From Streptococcus sanguinis (GTDB lineage Bacteria > Bacillota > Bacilli > Lactobacillales > Streptococcaceae), in assembly GCA_013378335.1 (NCBI GenBank), contig CP040556.1, positions 1,426,001 through 1,490,000 on the forward strand: a stretch of DNA of 64,000 nucleotides. Direction: 5' to 3'. Below, piece by piece: positions 48,558 to 57,166 of the stretch (position 1 is its first letter; each line of letters begins with the position of its first letter). A program made the translations under genes and the position numbers. The notes beneath the pieces are model-generated. The model was given only the letters and a program-made list of their open reading frames with translations, made no database searches and was not told the origin of the DNA.

Positions 48558-49124
48558 CTAATCAATATCTATAAATTCTTCAAGAAGCTGCATATTATCA
48601 AAGAGATAGGTATCAAAGCCAGCTGCCTGCCCTGCTTCAATATCCAGTGGACGGTCACCAATGACCAAGCCAGAGGAAATCTGATACTTGTCTTTTAGAT
48701 AGAGCATGGAGTCTGGTGAGGGTTTCCTTGGAAAACCATTTGCAGCTGTCACCACTTCTGTAAATACTAATGAAATGGCAGTCTTTTCCAAGATTTCCAG
48801 AACTTGGTTGTCCCGGTGGGAGACCAGAAAATTCCGACCACCCTTGGCCACAATCCGCCTAAGCAGCTCTGCCGCGCCGTCAAATAAGACAGGGTGAGTC
48901 AACTCTTCTGCTTCATTGGCCTTATAAAACTTTAAAAAGTCTTTTTCTTGGGGAGCAAACTGCTGAACAGCATAGTCTGTAGACACCTTGAGGGCCTTAT
49001 AAACTTCGTCGTGACCAGCTTGCATACCAAACTCTTTCAAGGTTTGAACAAAAGCTGCTGTCGAAGTTTCATAATTATCCAAGAGTGTTCCACCTAAATC
49101 CCAGATGTAATCTTGATAATTCAT
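48558..49124 (-). CDS. HAD-superfamily hydrolase
   Basis: 188 residues from ATG 49124. Motif I is YIWDLGGTLLDN, in which the usual second acidic residue of the nucleophile pair (DxD) is replaced by Gly, so catalytic activity is uncertain. Motif II is VSHRD, and motif III is VIGDRPLDIEAGQAAG. The cap resembles phosphoglycolate phosphatases. ATG 49133 overlaps the -10 box; the chosen start lies 7 nt downstream of that box and has no leader. It directly precedes gyrB, a conserved streptococcal order. Confidence 0.88.
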   Translation of the reverse strand: MNYQDYIWDLGGTLLDNYETSTAAFVQTLKEFGMQAGHDEVYKALKVSTDYAVQQFAPQEKDFLKFYKANEAEELTHPVLFDGAAELLRRIVAKGGRNFLVSHRDNQVLEILEKTAISLVFTEVVTAANGFPRKPSPDSMLYLKDKYQISSGLVIGDRPLDIEAGQAAGFDTYLFDNMQLLEEFIDID

Positions 49125-49131
49125 ACCTTTC

Positions 49132-49142
49132 ATTATACCATA
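49132..49142 (-). promoter_or_regulatory. Extended -10 promoter for a leaderless mRNA (HAD-gyrB)
   Basis: On the minus strand TATGG then TATAAT (ending at 49132) is followed after 7 nt by ATG 49124, with no ribosome binding site. Confidence 0.6.
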
Positions 49143-49324
49143 ATTTTCATGAAAAAGGGGCTAATATTTGCCCGAATCCAGCACTTTTCCGACTTTTTTC
49201 AAGCCTTTTTCTAAACAAAATATCTCAAAGAATCTAAAATTTAAAAATGGCTGCTGATTTCGTCCTTTCCAACATCCCTAAACCCGTTCCATATAGAGGA
49301 GAGCAAATGTAAATTAGGGTTCAA

Positions 49325-49354
49325 AAAAGCTGGGACATATTTTGAGTCCCAGCA
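49325..49354 (-). terminator. Terminator of the DJ-1-like gene
   Basis: GCTGGGAC, TCAAAATAT-type loop, GTCCCAGC with TTTTTT on the minus strand. Confidence 0.85.
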
Positions 49355-49360
49355 TCTTCT

Positions 49361-49909
49361 TTATTTTCCAAATACATCTGTATAAAGCATAGCATCAGCC
49401 AACTGCTCGGCGTCCCCTCCCAGCTGACGAACCAGCTCATAGGCGAAAGCCAAGGCAGTCGATGGACCACGGCTAGTAATCAGCTTCCCATCAACAAGAA
49501 CTGTTTCTTTACGGTAAGTTCCATTTTTAATATTGTCTTGCGCACCATCATAGCAAGTGAAATACTTACCAGTCAAGATACCTGCACGGTCAAGAGCAAT
49601 AGGAGCAGCACAAATGGCAGCGATGAATTTGTCCGCCTGCTGAAAGTCCTGCAAAAGCTGCATCAGGCGGTCATCATCACGGAGATTAGCCGATCCTGGC
49701 ATCCCTCCTGGCAAGATGACCATATCGTAGTCATCCAGCCGCCCCTTCCAGACCTGATCCGCTTGAACAGTGATGGCATGAGACCCAGTCACTGATTCAT
49801 CAAAACCAATCATATCACAGACAAGACCTGCACGGCGCAAGACATCCACAACTGTCAGTGCCTCGATTTCTTCAAAGCCGGGAGCTAAGAGTAAAGCTGC
49901 TTTTTTCAT
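49361..49909 (-). CDS. DJ-1/PfpI-family protein (YajL-like)
   Basis: 182 residues from ATG 49909 (AAAGGAT 7 nt before); an ATG nine codons earlier has none. The DJ-1 fold is clear: KKAALLLAPGFEEIEALTVVDVL, then VILPGGMPGSANLRDD, and the nucleophile elbow IAAICAAPIAL with the catalytic Cys at about 105. The glutamate in GFEEIEA completes the site. Members are deglycases, chaperones or proteases in different studies, so the exact role is unclear. It is a single-gene unit with a terminator. Confidence 0.9.
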   Translation of the reverse strand: MKKAALLLAPGFEEIEALTVVDVLRRAGLVCDMIGFDESVTGSHAITVQADQVWKGRLDDYDMVILPGGMPGSANLRDDDRLMQLLQDFQQADKFIAAICAAPIALDRAGILTGKYFTCYDGAQDNIKNGTYRKETVLVDGKLITSRGPSTALAFAYELVRQLGGDAEQLADAMLYTDVFGK

Positions 49910-49981
49910 GAAAATATCCTTTCTGAGATGAGCCAATCACAAAATCGTATCTGATTTGTGAGTCAAAAACTTGCTATCTAT

Positions 49982-51214
49982 TTATTTTAATTTCTTCAGT
50001 ACGACTTTTTTTCGGACTGCAGGAATTCGCCCCTTCTTTTCATCCGTCAGGCTGTTCTGATAAGAGACGGACAGCAGGAGACCGACTCCGATAAGATTAC
50101 TGATAATGGAAGAGCCACCCTGTGAGATAAAGGGCAGCGGAATCCCTGTCAGAGGCAGAATTCCTGTCACCGCTCCAATATTTTCAAAGATATGGAAGAG
50201 CAGCATCATGATAAAGCCAGTTGAGATATAAGTATAAAACTGGTTGTTGGATTTAATCGTAATCTTGAGCATGCGATAAATCAGCAGTAAATAGAGCATG
50301 ATAACCAAGGTCGAGCCTAAGAAACCAAAATCTTCTGCAATGACGGTGAAAATCATATCGCTTTCCCGAACAGGAACCAAGAGATTCGAAACATTAAAGC
50401 CTTGGCCTGTCAGACCACCGCTTCCGACAGCGATTTGTCCCTGTGCTTGCTGGAAAGTGGTCGTCTGAGCGTAGTCAAAGGGATGAAGCCAAGCCAAAAT
50501 CCGATTGATTTGGTAGGTTGGCATGCCTAGATTATGCAGAAAAGCACGGCCGCCATCGGAAATAAAGATAAAGAGAAATCCTCCCAATAGCAGGACTCCC
50601 GTCAGAAAGACCGGCAGGATAATCTTCCAAGAAACACCTGACAGTAGCACGATACCGCCGTATATAGCAACAAAAACCAGAGCTGTCCCCAAATCACTCT
50701 GAAGGGTTAACAGAACCAGAACAGGCACAGTGTAGAGCCCAAGCTTCAGAATCAGAAAAAAGTCTAAAGTCAAGGTTCGCTCATCTTGCTTGTGTTGCTG
50801 GAAAAAATGAACCACCAGCCGCGACAGCATGAGAATATATGAAATCTTCATGAACTCTGAGGGCTGAAAGAGGGTCACACCACGAATAGCAATCCAGTTT
50901 TTGGCACCAGTGGAGGCTACCAGGGATTGGCTGTAAAAAATCAGAGGCAAAACCATGAGGCCAAGACCAAAAACATAGAGATAAGGCGTAATTTTCCAGA
51001 GAAACTTGGTGTTAAAGAACATGAGGATAAAGCTGAGCAGGAAGCCCACTGCAATCCAGGCAATCTGCTGACCAACCATGGGCCAAGCATTGTCAGGATA
51101 ATCATGACTAACTGCAATGTAAATAGCCACAACACCGATTGAGAGCAACATCAAAACGGGCAAAATTAAACTATAATCAATCCGAGACTCAAACGTCCAT
51201 CTTTGATAGGGCAT
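49982..51214 (-). CDS. rodA: SEDS-family rod/septum glycosyltransferase RodA/FtsW
   Basis: 410 residues with about ten membrane helices. The SEDS motif regions LTLQSDLGTALV, the GLTGQGF segment and the LPLTGIPLPFISQGGSS near the C-terminus identify the family. It polymerises glycan strands from lipid II, with a partner class B penicillin-binding protein (none adjacent). RodA is favoured over FtsW because of the short cytoplasmic N-terminus and the lack of division genes beside it; this choice is inference. AAAAAGGAGGGAC precedes the ATG. Confidence 0.88.
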   Translation of the reverse strand: MPYQRWTFESRIDYSLILPVLMLLSIGVVAIYIAVSHDYPDNAWPMVGQQIAWIAVGFLLSFILMFFNTKFLWKITPYLYVFGLGLMVLPLIFYSQSLVASTGAKNWIAIRGVTLFQPSEFMKISYILMLSRLVVHFFQQHKQDERTLTLDFFLILKLGLYTVPVLVLLTLQSDLGTALVFVAIYGGIVLLSGVSWKIILPVFLTGVLLLGGFLFIFISDGGRAFLHNLGMPTYQINRILAWLHPFDYAQTTTFQQAQGQIAVGSGGLTGQGFNVSNLLVPVRESDMIFTVIAEDFGFLGSTLVIMLYLLLIYRMLKITIKSNNQFYTYISTGFIMMLLFHIFENIGAVTGILPLTGIPLPFISQGGSSIISNLIGVGLLLSVSYQNSLTDEKKGRIPAVRKKVVLKKLK

Positions 51215-51226
51215 AGTCCCTCCTTT

Positions 51227-52201
51227 TTAGAAAAAATACTGGATAATCAAGCTTGAAACAGCTACGCAAAACCAAGTGAAGGCACCAGTCAGCAAAGGCG
51301 CTGCTCCTGCTTGCTTAAACTGCTTAAAGGAAACCTTTGCGCCAATAGCTGCCAAGGCCATAGCCATCAGCCACTGAGAAATGAATTTTGTATATGGGAT
51401 GACAGCAGCCGGCAGAAATCCAAGACTGCTAATAAGTGAAGCTAGGACAAACCAAGCTATAAACCAAGGAAAAATCTGTTTCAAGTTTGTCTTTTGTGAC
51501 GACTTCTTAGACTTGATATAGCGATAAGCTGCGAAAATCAGGCAGGCCGGTACAATCATCAGGGCCCGGCTCAGCTTGACAATGGTCGCCAAGTCGCCAG
51601 CTGACGGGCTATATGTAAAGCCTGCTGCCACTACTGACGAAGTATCATTGATGGCTGTTCCAGCCCAAGTCCCGAAAAAGGCGTCCGACATCTGCAGCAA
51701 ATGCCCTAAAAAAGGGAAAATGAATACTGCTAAGATATTGAAAAAGAAAATAGTGGAGATGGACAGGGCGATTTCCTCTTCATCAGCTTCCAAGATTGGT
51801 GAAGCAGCCGCAATGGCAGAGCCACCGCAGATGGCTGTCCCAAAACCGATTAAAATAGTCAAGACGCGGTTCATTTTAAAGAAACGGCCAGCCAGATAGG
51901 CCGCCAGAAAGGCTATCAGAATGGTGATAAGACTGATACGAAGAGAAGAAAGCCCCGTCTCAGAAACCTGACTAATGGACATAGAAAATCCCAAAAAGAT
52001 AATGGAATACTGCAACAATTTCTTTCCTGAATAGCTAAGTCCTTCCTGAAACATAGCCGGCAGCTTCATGCTGTTATTCAAAACAATCCCAAAGACAATA
52101 GCCAAAACACTAGAGCCTATCAAGGGAAGCAAACCGCCTAAAAAGATAGAAACAGCCGCTATGCCAAAGGACAACAGAATTCCTGGTAAATATTTTTTCA
52201 C
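51227..52201 (-). CDS. YeiH/UPF0324-family membrane protein
   Basis: 324 residues from a GTG at 52201, which has AAGGGG 5 nt upstream; the frame also opens with a GTG at 52207. About ten membrane helices. Family sequence features are the FGIVLNNSMKLP loop near 40-50, LIGFGTAICGGSAIAAASP near 120, the ADEEEIALSISTIFF segment, and GTWAGTAINDTSSVVAAG. Family members (YeiH of E. coli) are described as putative sulfate exporters; the substrate is not established. Confidence 0.88.
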   Translation of the reverse strand: MKKYLPGILLSFGIAAVSIFLGGLLPLIGSSVLAIVFGIVLNNSMKLPAMFQEGLSYSGKKLLQYSIIFLGFSMSISQVSETGLSSLRISLITILIAFLAAYLAGRFFKMNRVLTILIGFGTAICGGSAIAAASPILEADEEEIALSISTIFFFNILAVFIFPFLGHLLQMSDAFFGTWAGTAINDTSSVVAAGFTYSPSAGDLATIVKLSRALMIVPACLIFAAYRYIKSKKSSQKTNLKQIFPWFIAWFVLASLISSLGFLPAAVIPYTKFISQWLMAMALAAIGAKVSFKQFKQAGAAPLLTGAFTWFCVAVSSLIIQYFF

Positions 52202-52287
52202 GAACACCCCTTCTTTCCTACGCCTCTCATTATAACAAATTTTGTCCCAAAAATCTGAATGAACCTAAAAAATCAGCCGATAAAACT

Positions 52288-53696
52288 GGCTCTATAATAT
52301 CTGTAGTTGGTAAATCCGACACAGAGGTTATAGGGCTTTTTGAATGTATACAAAAAGTCCCATACGACCTATAATGAAAAGCGCAAACAACTCATTAGAA
52401 AGACTCATATGGAACACATCAAGAATACCACAGAATTGCTGGGAATGAAAGACTTAAATATCAAAATTACCTTCATCTTGCAGCACCAGACCCATCTTGA
52501 AATTCGGGCTAGACTGGATTATGCAGCTCCTTCCTGCCCTCACTGCGGCGGTAAGATGATTAAGTACGGTTTTCAGAGGTCCTCTAAAATCCCACTCTTG
52601 GATGCACAAGGGTTTCCAACTCTGCTCCGTCTCAAGAAGCGGCGATTTCAGTGTAAATCTTGTCATCGGGTGACCGTAGCTGAGACACCCATCGTAGACA
52701 AGAACCACCAGATTTCACACCTGGTCTGGAAGAAGCTCACCCAGCTCTTGACCGAAAATCGAGCCAATACCGATATTGCCAGAACCCTCCACATCTCCGT
52801 CTCAACCGTCCAGAGAAAGCTGGCTCAGTTCACTTTCAAAGAGGATTACACCAAACTTCCCGAGGTCATCTCCTGGGATGAATTTTCTAGGAACAAAGGC
52901 AAATTAGCCTTCATTGCACAGGATTTCGAGACCAGGAAAATCATCGCCCTCCTCGAAAACAATCGCCAGAATACCATCAAAAATTATTTCTACCGCTACC
53001 CGAGAAAGGTCAGAGAACAGGTCAAAGTCGTGACCGTGGACATGTCTGGCACTTACATTCCAATCATCAAGCAACTATTTCCTAAGGCCAGAATTGTGTT
53101 GGATAGGTTTCACATCGTCCAACATCTTGGCAAAGCCATGATGACCACTCGAATCGCTATCATGAAGACCTTTGACAAGAAATCTCTGCCTTATCGTGCG
53201 CTGAAAAACCACTGGCGACTATTTCAGAGAGAAAGCAGAAAACTGTCTCGTCATCGCTTTTATTCCAAGACCTTTAGGCAGACCCTAAAGCCTAAGGAAA
53301 TCGTGGACAAGACACTTCAATTCTCAGAAGAACTCCGTTATTACTACGATCTCTACCAGCTCTTGCTCTTCCATTTCCAAGAGAAACGTACTACAGAATT
53401 TTTTGAAATCATCGAAGACAACATGAATCTTGTCAATTCGACCTTCAAAAGAGTTTTTGAGAGCTTCCTAAAACTCAAACCTTACATCACAAATGCACTC
53501 CAGTTCGACTATTCCAACGCCAAGCTCGAGGCTACCAACAAGCTCATCAAGGATATCAAACGAGCGGCCTTCGGCTTTCGCAATTTTAAGAACTTTAGAA
53601 CTAAAATCCTCCTCGCTTTGAACATACAAAAAGAGAGAACCAATTTGGTCCTCTCTCGGATTTAAACTTTCTACCAACTACAGTTGACAAAGAGCC
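52288..53696 (+). mobile_element. ISL3-family insertion sequence, apparently complete
   Basis: Ends are inverted repeats: left GGCTCT...CTGTAGTTGGTA and right TACCAACTACAG...AGAGCC. An 8-bp direct repeat ATAAAACT flanks the element (52280-52287 and 53697-53704), the target duplication size of ISL3. The single transposase gene is uninterrupted, which suggests a recent or still mobile copy. A stem AGAGAG/CTCTCT at the transposase stop (about 53631-53659) may terminate its transcript. Confidence 0.93.
52409..53665 (+). CDS. ISL3-family transposase
   Basis: 418 residues from ATG 52409 (AGAAAG upstream); the open frame extends 23 codons earlier but the family normally begins at MEHIKNTTELLG. Zinc-binding pairs CPHC and CKSC lie in the N-terminal DNA-binding domain (about 40-90), then an HTH region (LTENRANTDIARTLHISVST), and a DDE nuclease domain: VISWDEFS, VDMSGTYIPI, IVLDRFHIVQ and the C-terminal KLEATNKLIKDIKRAAFGFR. 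The catalytic Asp/Glu set appears present, so activity is plausible. Confidence 0.94.
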   Translation: MEHIKNTTELLGMKDLNIKITFILQHQTHLEIRARLDYAAPSCPHCGGKMIKYGFQRSSKIPLLDAQGFPTLLRLKKRRFQCKSCHRVTVAETPIVDKNHQISHLVWKKLTQLLTENRANTDIARTLHISVSTVQRKLAQFTFKEDYTKLPEVISWDEFSRNKGKLAFIAQDFETRKIIALLENNRQNTIKNYFYRYPRKVREQVKVVTVDMSGTYIPIIKQLFPKARIVLDRFHIVQHLGKAMMTTRIAIMKTFDKKSLPYRALKNHWRLFQRESRKLSRHRFYSKTFRQTLKPKEIVDKTLQFSEELRYYYDLYQLLLFHFQEKRTTEFFEIIEDNMNLVNSTFKRVFESFLKLKPYITNALQFDYSNAKLEATNKLIKDIKRAAFGFRNFKNFRTKILLALNIQKERTNLVLSRI

Positions 53697-53723
53697 ATAA
53701 AACTCAGCTGATTTTAGAAAGTT

Positions 53724-56168
53724 TCAGTCAAAAAAGTCTTGTAATTCCTGCATAATGGCTGCCTCTGGCAGAATGTCCAAAGAAGCTAATTGTGACAGAT
53801 GATGCTGAATCTGCTTGCCATAGCGTTTACTAGAGATTCTGTTGTCCAAAAGAATAACAGCTGACTTCTGATGTTCATTTCGCCGGGTCCGGCCAATAGC
53901 CTGCTTAAGCCGTAAGATTGCAAGAGGCAGTTGATAATCATAAAAGGCATTCTTACCTTCCGCTTTCAGGCGGCTGTTAATCTTCTGTACAAAGAAATCC
54001 TTGGGATTGTCAAATGGAATCCGAGTGATCAGCTGAATAATCTGGTCTTGCTCAGCAAAATCCGCCCCCTCCCAGAAGCTGCCAGAGCCCAAAAGGATAC
54101 CTGCCTCTCCTCTATCAAAACGCCGCTTGATATTGCCAGCATCGCCATTTTTATATTGGGCCAAATGCGGCAGAGCCAGCAAGTCCGAAACAGTCAAAAG
54201 CAGGTCTTTAGAGGTGAAGAGAACGACGATAGGCAGACCGAGTTCCGCCACTTCTTGCAGACACGCAACAATCTCTCGAGCAAAATCCTCAGTTGACAAA
54301 TCCACTACTGCTGGAAAACTCTCATCTAAAAAGAGCTTCTGCAGTGGCTTCTTCTTGCTTTTCAGCTTGTAAAAGTGATAACTTTCAAAGCCTAGTAACT
54401 GTGACAGATTAACCTTAGAGCTGATTTCCAGAGTGGACGAAACCAAGACAACCTTGGCCCTTTCGGGTAAAAAGTCAGTGAAATGCAGCAATTCTGAACG
54501 GCCTGCATGCAGCGTCATCAAGCGATGGTCTGTCAAATCTTCATCAACCAACCAATAATACTGGTATTTGCCACTGAACAAGTGCTGCAGCTCAGGCAGT
54601 GCACTCATCTTTAACTCAGACACATCCTGAAGCAGCCGAGCAATCTTTTCCTGACTTAGCTCAGATGTTTTCTTGCGATGCTTCTCTGCGGCATCAGCCA
54701 GCTCAAACTGAATGCTTTGCAAAAGCCGTTGCTGCAGAAGTTCCCCTTCTTCCTGAAGGAGATGATTTATCTGCTGCAGGGTTTTAGTTAGATTTATACT
54801 GGCCTGAGAGAAGCTTTCCAAGGCAAAAAACATCTTCTGAGCTTCATCAACTACCAGAATGCGATTGTCCAGCAAAGATTGGTCATCCTCTAAACGCGTC
54901 AGCAGGTAAGCATGATTGGTAATCACGACTCGACTGGTGGCTGACTTGACCTGTCCCAGCCGCCAAAAATCTTCCTCATAAAAAAGAGAATGTTTGCTTA
55001 GCTTGCCATCATGACGGATTTCATTAAAGTAGCTTGAGAAGCGATGAGCCTGTCCGATTTCGTTCAAATCACCTGTTTTGGTTTCTGTCAGCCAGACCAA
55101 GAGTTGCAGCTTGCAACGATTAACCAAACGGTTGTCATATTCCCTATCCAATGTCTGATAGAAATGGTCCAGCTTGAGATAATTCTCCGGACTCTTAAGA
55201 CTGTGAAAGGAAATTCCAAAAACTTCCTCCAACAATCGTCCTTCCTTTTTCAGTAGCTGGTCCTGCAGGATCTTAGTCGGAACCGTCACTAGTACTTTTT
55301 CTTGACCTCTAGATAGAATGGGCAGCAAATAGCCAAAGGTCTTACCTAAGCCTGTCTGCGCCTCTAAAAAACTAGGCTCCTGCTGATCCAGAGCTTCCTC
55401 CATAAAACGAGCAAATTTGAGCTGTTCAGGCCGCTCTTCCAAGCCCAGCAGGTATAGATTGGTCAGGAAATCCTGCGACAGTTTCTTTTCCGAAGTCAGC
55501 TTTTGGGGACGTCGCAGGAAAATACCATGGCAGGATTGCAGTTCCTTATCTTGCTGATCCGGCATCGTCTGATAAACTTCCTCAATCGCCAGACGCGACT
55601 CATAGATAATGCTGTCCGCCAAAGTTAGCATTTTCTCAACCAAGGCCTTGGGCAGGCTCTTGATTTTGTCTTGTATTTTTAAAAAAAGCTGAGCCGTTGC
55701 TTGAGCATCTGCCAGAGCAGTGTGGGCGTTTTCTAAAGAAATATCCAGCAAATTACAGAGATTGCCCAAGGAATATTTATCAAAGGTCGGGTAAAAGACC
55801 TGAGCCAACTCTACCGTGTCCACACGCGGTGTCAGCAAGTCAAACCCTTCCCAAAACAGAGCCTCTGCTAGTAGATTTGCATCAAACTTGACATTATGAG
55901 CGACAAAAATCGCATCCTGAATCAGCTCATATACCTCCGCTGCTACCTGAGAAAACTCAGGAGCTCGCCCAAGCCGCTCATCATCCAAACCTGTCAGCTC
56001 TTTGATATGCTCATCCAGTTCCTCATGAGGATTGACATCTGTTTCATAAGTCTTGGTAATAATTCCATTCTCAATCAGAACAATGCCAATCTGGATAATC
56101 TTTGCACTGCTGCCCGTTCCTGTAGCCTCCAAGTCCACAACGGCATACTTATAATCATTTTGTGTCAT
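53724..56168 (-). CDS. dinG: DinG-type helicase with N-terminal DnaQ-like exonuclease
   Basis: 814 residues. The N-terminal 170 residues form a DEDD exonuclease (YAVVDLEATGTGSSAKIIQIG, FVAHNVKFDANLL, NAHTALADAQATAQ). The helicase part has Walker A QTGLGKTFGY (about 265-275), DEAQ-like VDEAQKMFF, and late motifs GSGSFWEGADF and AIGRTRRNE. It is the Gram-positive DinG form, which is thought to act in DNA repair; several members lack the iron-sulphur cysteines of E. coli DinG, and I see no cysteine cluster in the usual place here. No ribosome site is seen. Confidence 0.93.
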   Translation of the reverse strand: MTQNDYKYAVVDLEATGTGSSAKIIQIGIVLIENGIITKTYETDVNPHEELDEHIKELTGLDDERLGRAPEFSQVAAEVYELIQDAIFVAHNVKFDANLLAEALFWEGFDLLTPRVDTVELAQVFYPTFDKYSLGNLCNLLDISLENAHTALADAQATAQLFLKIQDKIKSLPKALVEKMLTLADSIIYESRLAIEEVYQTMPDQQDKELQSCHGIFLRRPQKLTSEKKLSQDFLTNLYLLGLEERPEQLKFARFMEEALDQQEPSFLEAQTGLGKTFGYLLPILSRGQEKVLVTVPTKILQDQLLKKEGRLLEEVFGISFHSLKSPENYLKLDHFYQTLDREYDNRLVNRCKLQLLVWLTETKTGDLNEIGQAHRFSSYFNEIRHDGKLSKHSLFYEEDFWRLGQVKSATSRVVITNHAYLLTRLEDDQSLLDNRILVVDEAQKMFFALESFSQASINLTKTLQQINHLLQEEGELLQQRLLQSIQFELADAAEKHRKKTSELSQEKIARLLQDVSELKMSALPELQHLFSGKYQYYWLVDEDLTDHRLMTLHAGRSELLHFTDFLPERAKVVLVSSTLEISSKVNLSQLLGFESYHFYKLKSKKKPLQKLFLDESFPAVVDLSTEDFAREIVACLQEVAELGLPIVVLFTSKDLLLTVSDLLALPHLAQYKNGDAGNIKRRFDRGEAGILLGSGSFWEGADFAEQDQIIQLITRIPFDNPKDFFVQKINSRLKAEGKNAFYDYQLPLAILRLKQAIGRTRRNEHQKSAVILLDNRISSKRYGKQIQHHLSQLASLDILPEAAIMQELQDFFD

Positions 56169-56177
56169 ACTGCTATG

Positions 56178-56188
56178 ATTATATCATA
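56178..56188 (-). promoter_or_regulatory. Extended -10 promoter for a near-leaderless dinG mRNA
   Basis: On the minus strand TATGA then TATAAT ends at 56178; ATG 56168 follows after 9 nt, without a ribosome binding site. Confidence 0.5.
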
Positions 56189-56303
56189 AAAGCCTTTCTG
56201 AGACATCTGAAAATTTTCAGCTCTAGCCTAGAAAGCAATTCTGTGCAAAAAAACCGCTTTTCTGTTACACTCAATAGCAGAATACATTTTGCGAGGAAAT
56301 CAG

Positions 56304-56942
56304 ATGAAGATTCATAAAATTATCAACCTTGTTGCGTTTGAAAACACCTATATCTTAGAGAACAATCAAGGTCTCCTAGTCGTCGATCCTGGCAGTGACT
56401 GGAAAAAGATTGAGCGCAAGCTGGAGGAACTCGCCAAGCCTGTTATTGCTATTCTCCTAACTCACACCCATTATGACCATATTATGAGCTTAGAAAAGGT
56501 CCGAGAGCACTATGCTGCCCCATCTGTCTATGTGGCCGAGAGTGAAAGTAGCTGGCTTTACACACCGACAGATAACCTATCTGGTCTGGCGCGCCATGAC
56601 GATATGGATGATATCATCTGTCGACCAGCAGAGGAGTTTTTCTCCTACGAGACAGACTATGACCTTGGAGGCTTTCATTTCTATGTGCTTGCAACACCTG
56701 GCCACTCCATCGGAGGTGTCTCTCTAGTCTTTCCTGATGACCGCCTTGTTTTGACGGGCGATGCCCTCTTTCGGGAAAGCGTTGGACGAACGGATCTGCC
56801 GACAGGAAACATGGAACAATTGCTGACGTCCATTCGAGAGAATCTTTTGGTTCTCCCCAAAGACTACGCTGTTTATCCCGGTCATGGTAATGATACCACT
56901 ATTTCACATGAAAAAATCTTTAATCCATTTTTAGCTCAGTAG
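56304..56942 (+). CDS. Metallo-beta-lactamase-fold hydrolase (glyoxalase II-like)
   Basis: 212 residues from ATG 56304 (GAGGAA 7 nt before). The metal-binding motif THTHYDHI gives His 54, His 56, Asp 58 and His 59; further ligands are in TPGHSIGG (about 136-143), GDALFRESVGRTDL (about 155-168) and YPGHGNDTTI (about 195-204). The sequence is of the small hydroxyacylglutathione hydrolase-like group common in streptococci; substrate unknown. It is single, and the 180-bp repeat follows 35 bp after the stop. Confidence 0.92.
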   Translation: MKIHKIINLVAFENTYILENNQGLLVVDPGSDWKKIERKLEELAKPVIAILLTHTHYDHIMSLEKVREHYAAPSVYVAESESSWLYTPTDNLSGLARHDDMDDIICRPAEEFFSYETDYDLGGFHFYVLATPGHSIGGVSLVFPDDRLVLTGDALFRESVGRTDLPTGNMEQLLTSIRENLLVLPKDYAVYPGHGNDTTISHEKIFNPFLAQ

Positions 56943-56977
56943 CCATTTAAGCAATTACCTATAGTTATCTATAACAA

Positions 56978-57157
56978 AGAGGCTGGGACAAAAGTCCTAG
57001 CCTCTCAATTGTCTTTGGATTGTCGAGCAAGACGCAGTGGTTGAGTGGGCTCTACTACGCTGATTTCATCAGCTTTTACAGCCCTACTCAACTGTGCGGA
57101 GGTGGGACGACGAAATCGAATTCTAACGAATTCCCGATTTCTGTCCCACTCTCTTTT
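56978..57157 (+). repeat. Dispersed 180-bp structured repeat, copy B
   Basis: Inverted, nearly identical copy of 4821-5000. It lies between the convergent hydrolase gene and ftsX and could terminate both transcripts: the first hairpin (AGAGGCTGGGAC / GTCCTAGCCTCT) follows the hydrolase stop, and the third (GTGGGAC...GTCCCAC with CTCTTTTT) reads as a terminator for ftsX on the minus strand. Confidence 0.85.
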
Positions 57158-57166
57158 TATGTACTA

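Larger units (their letters stand above)
52269..53715 (-). terminator. dinG terminator, interrupted by the insertion sequence
   Basis: AAAATCAGC (52269-52277) and GCTGATTTT (53707-53715) are perfect complements. Without the IS they would be 11 bp apart and end in TTTTTTAGG on the minus strand, a typical terminator for the dinG gene that stops at 53724. The insertion sits in what was the loop. Confidence 0.7.
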
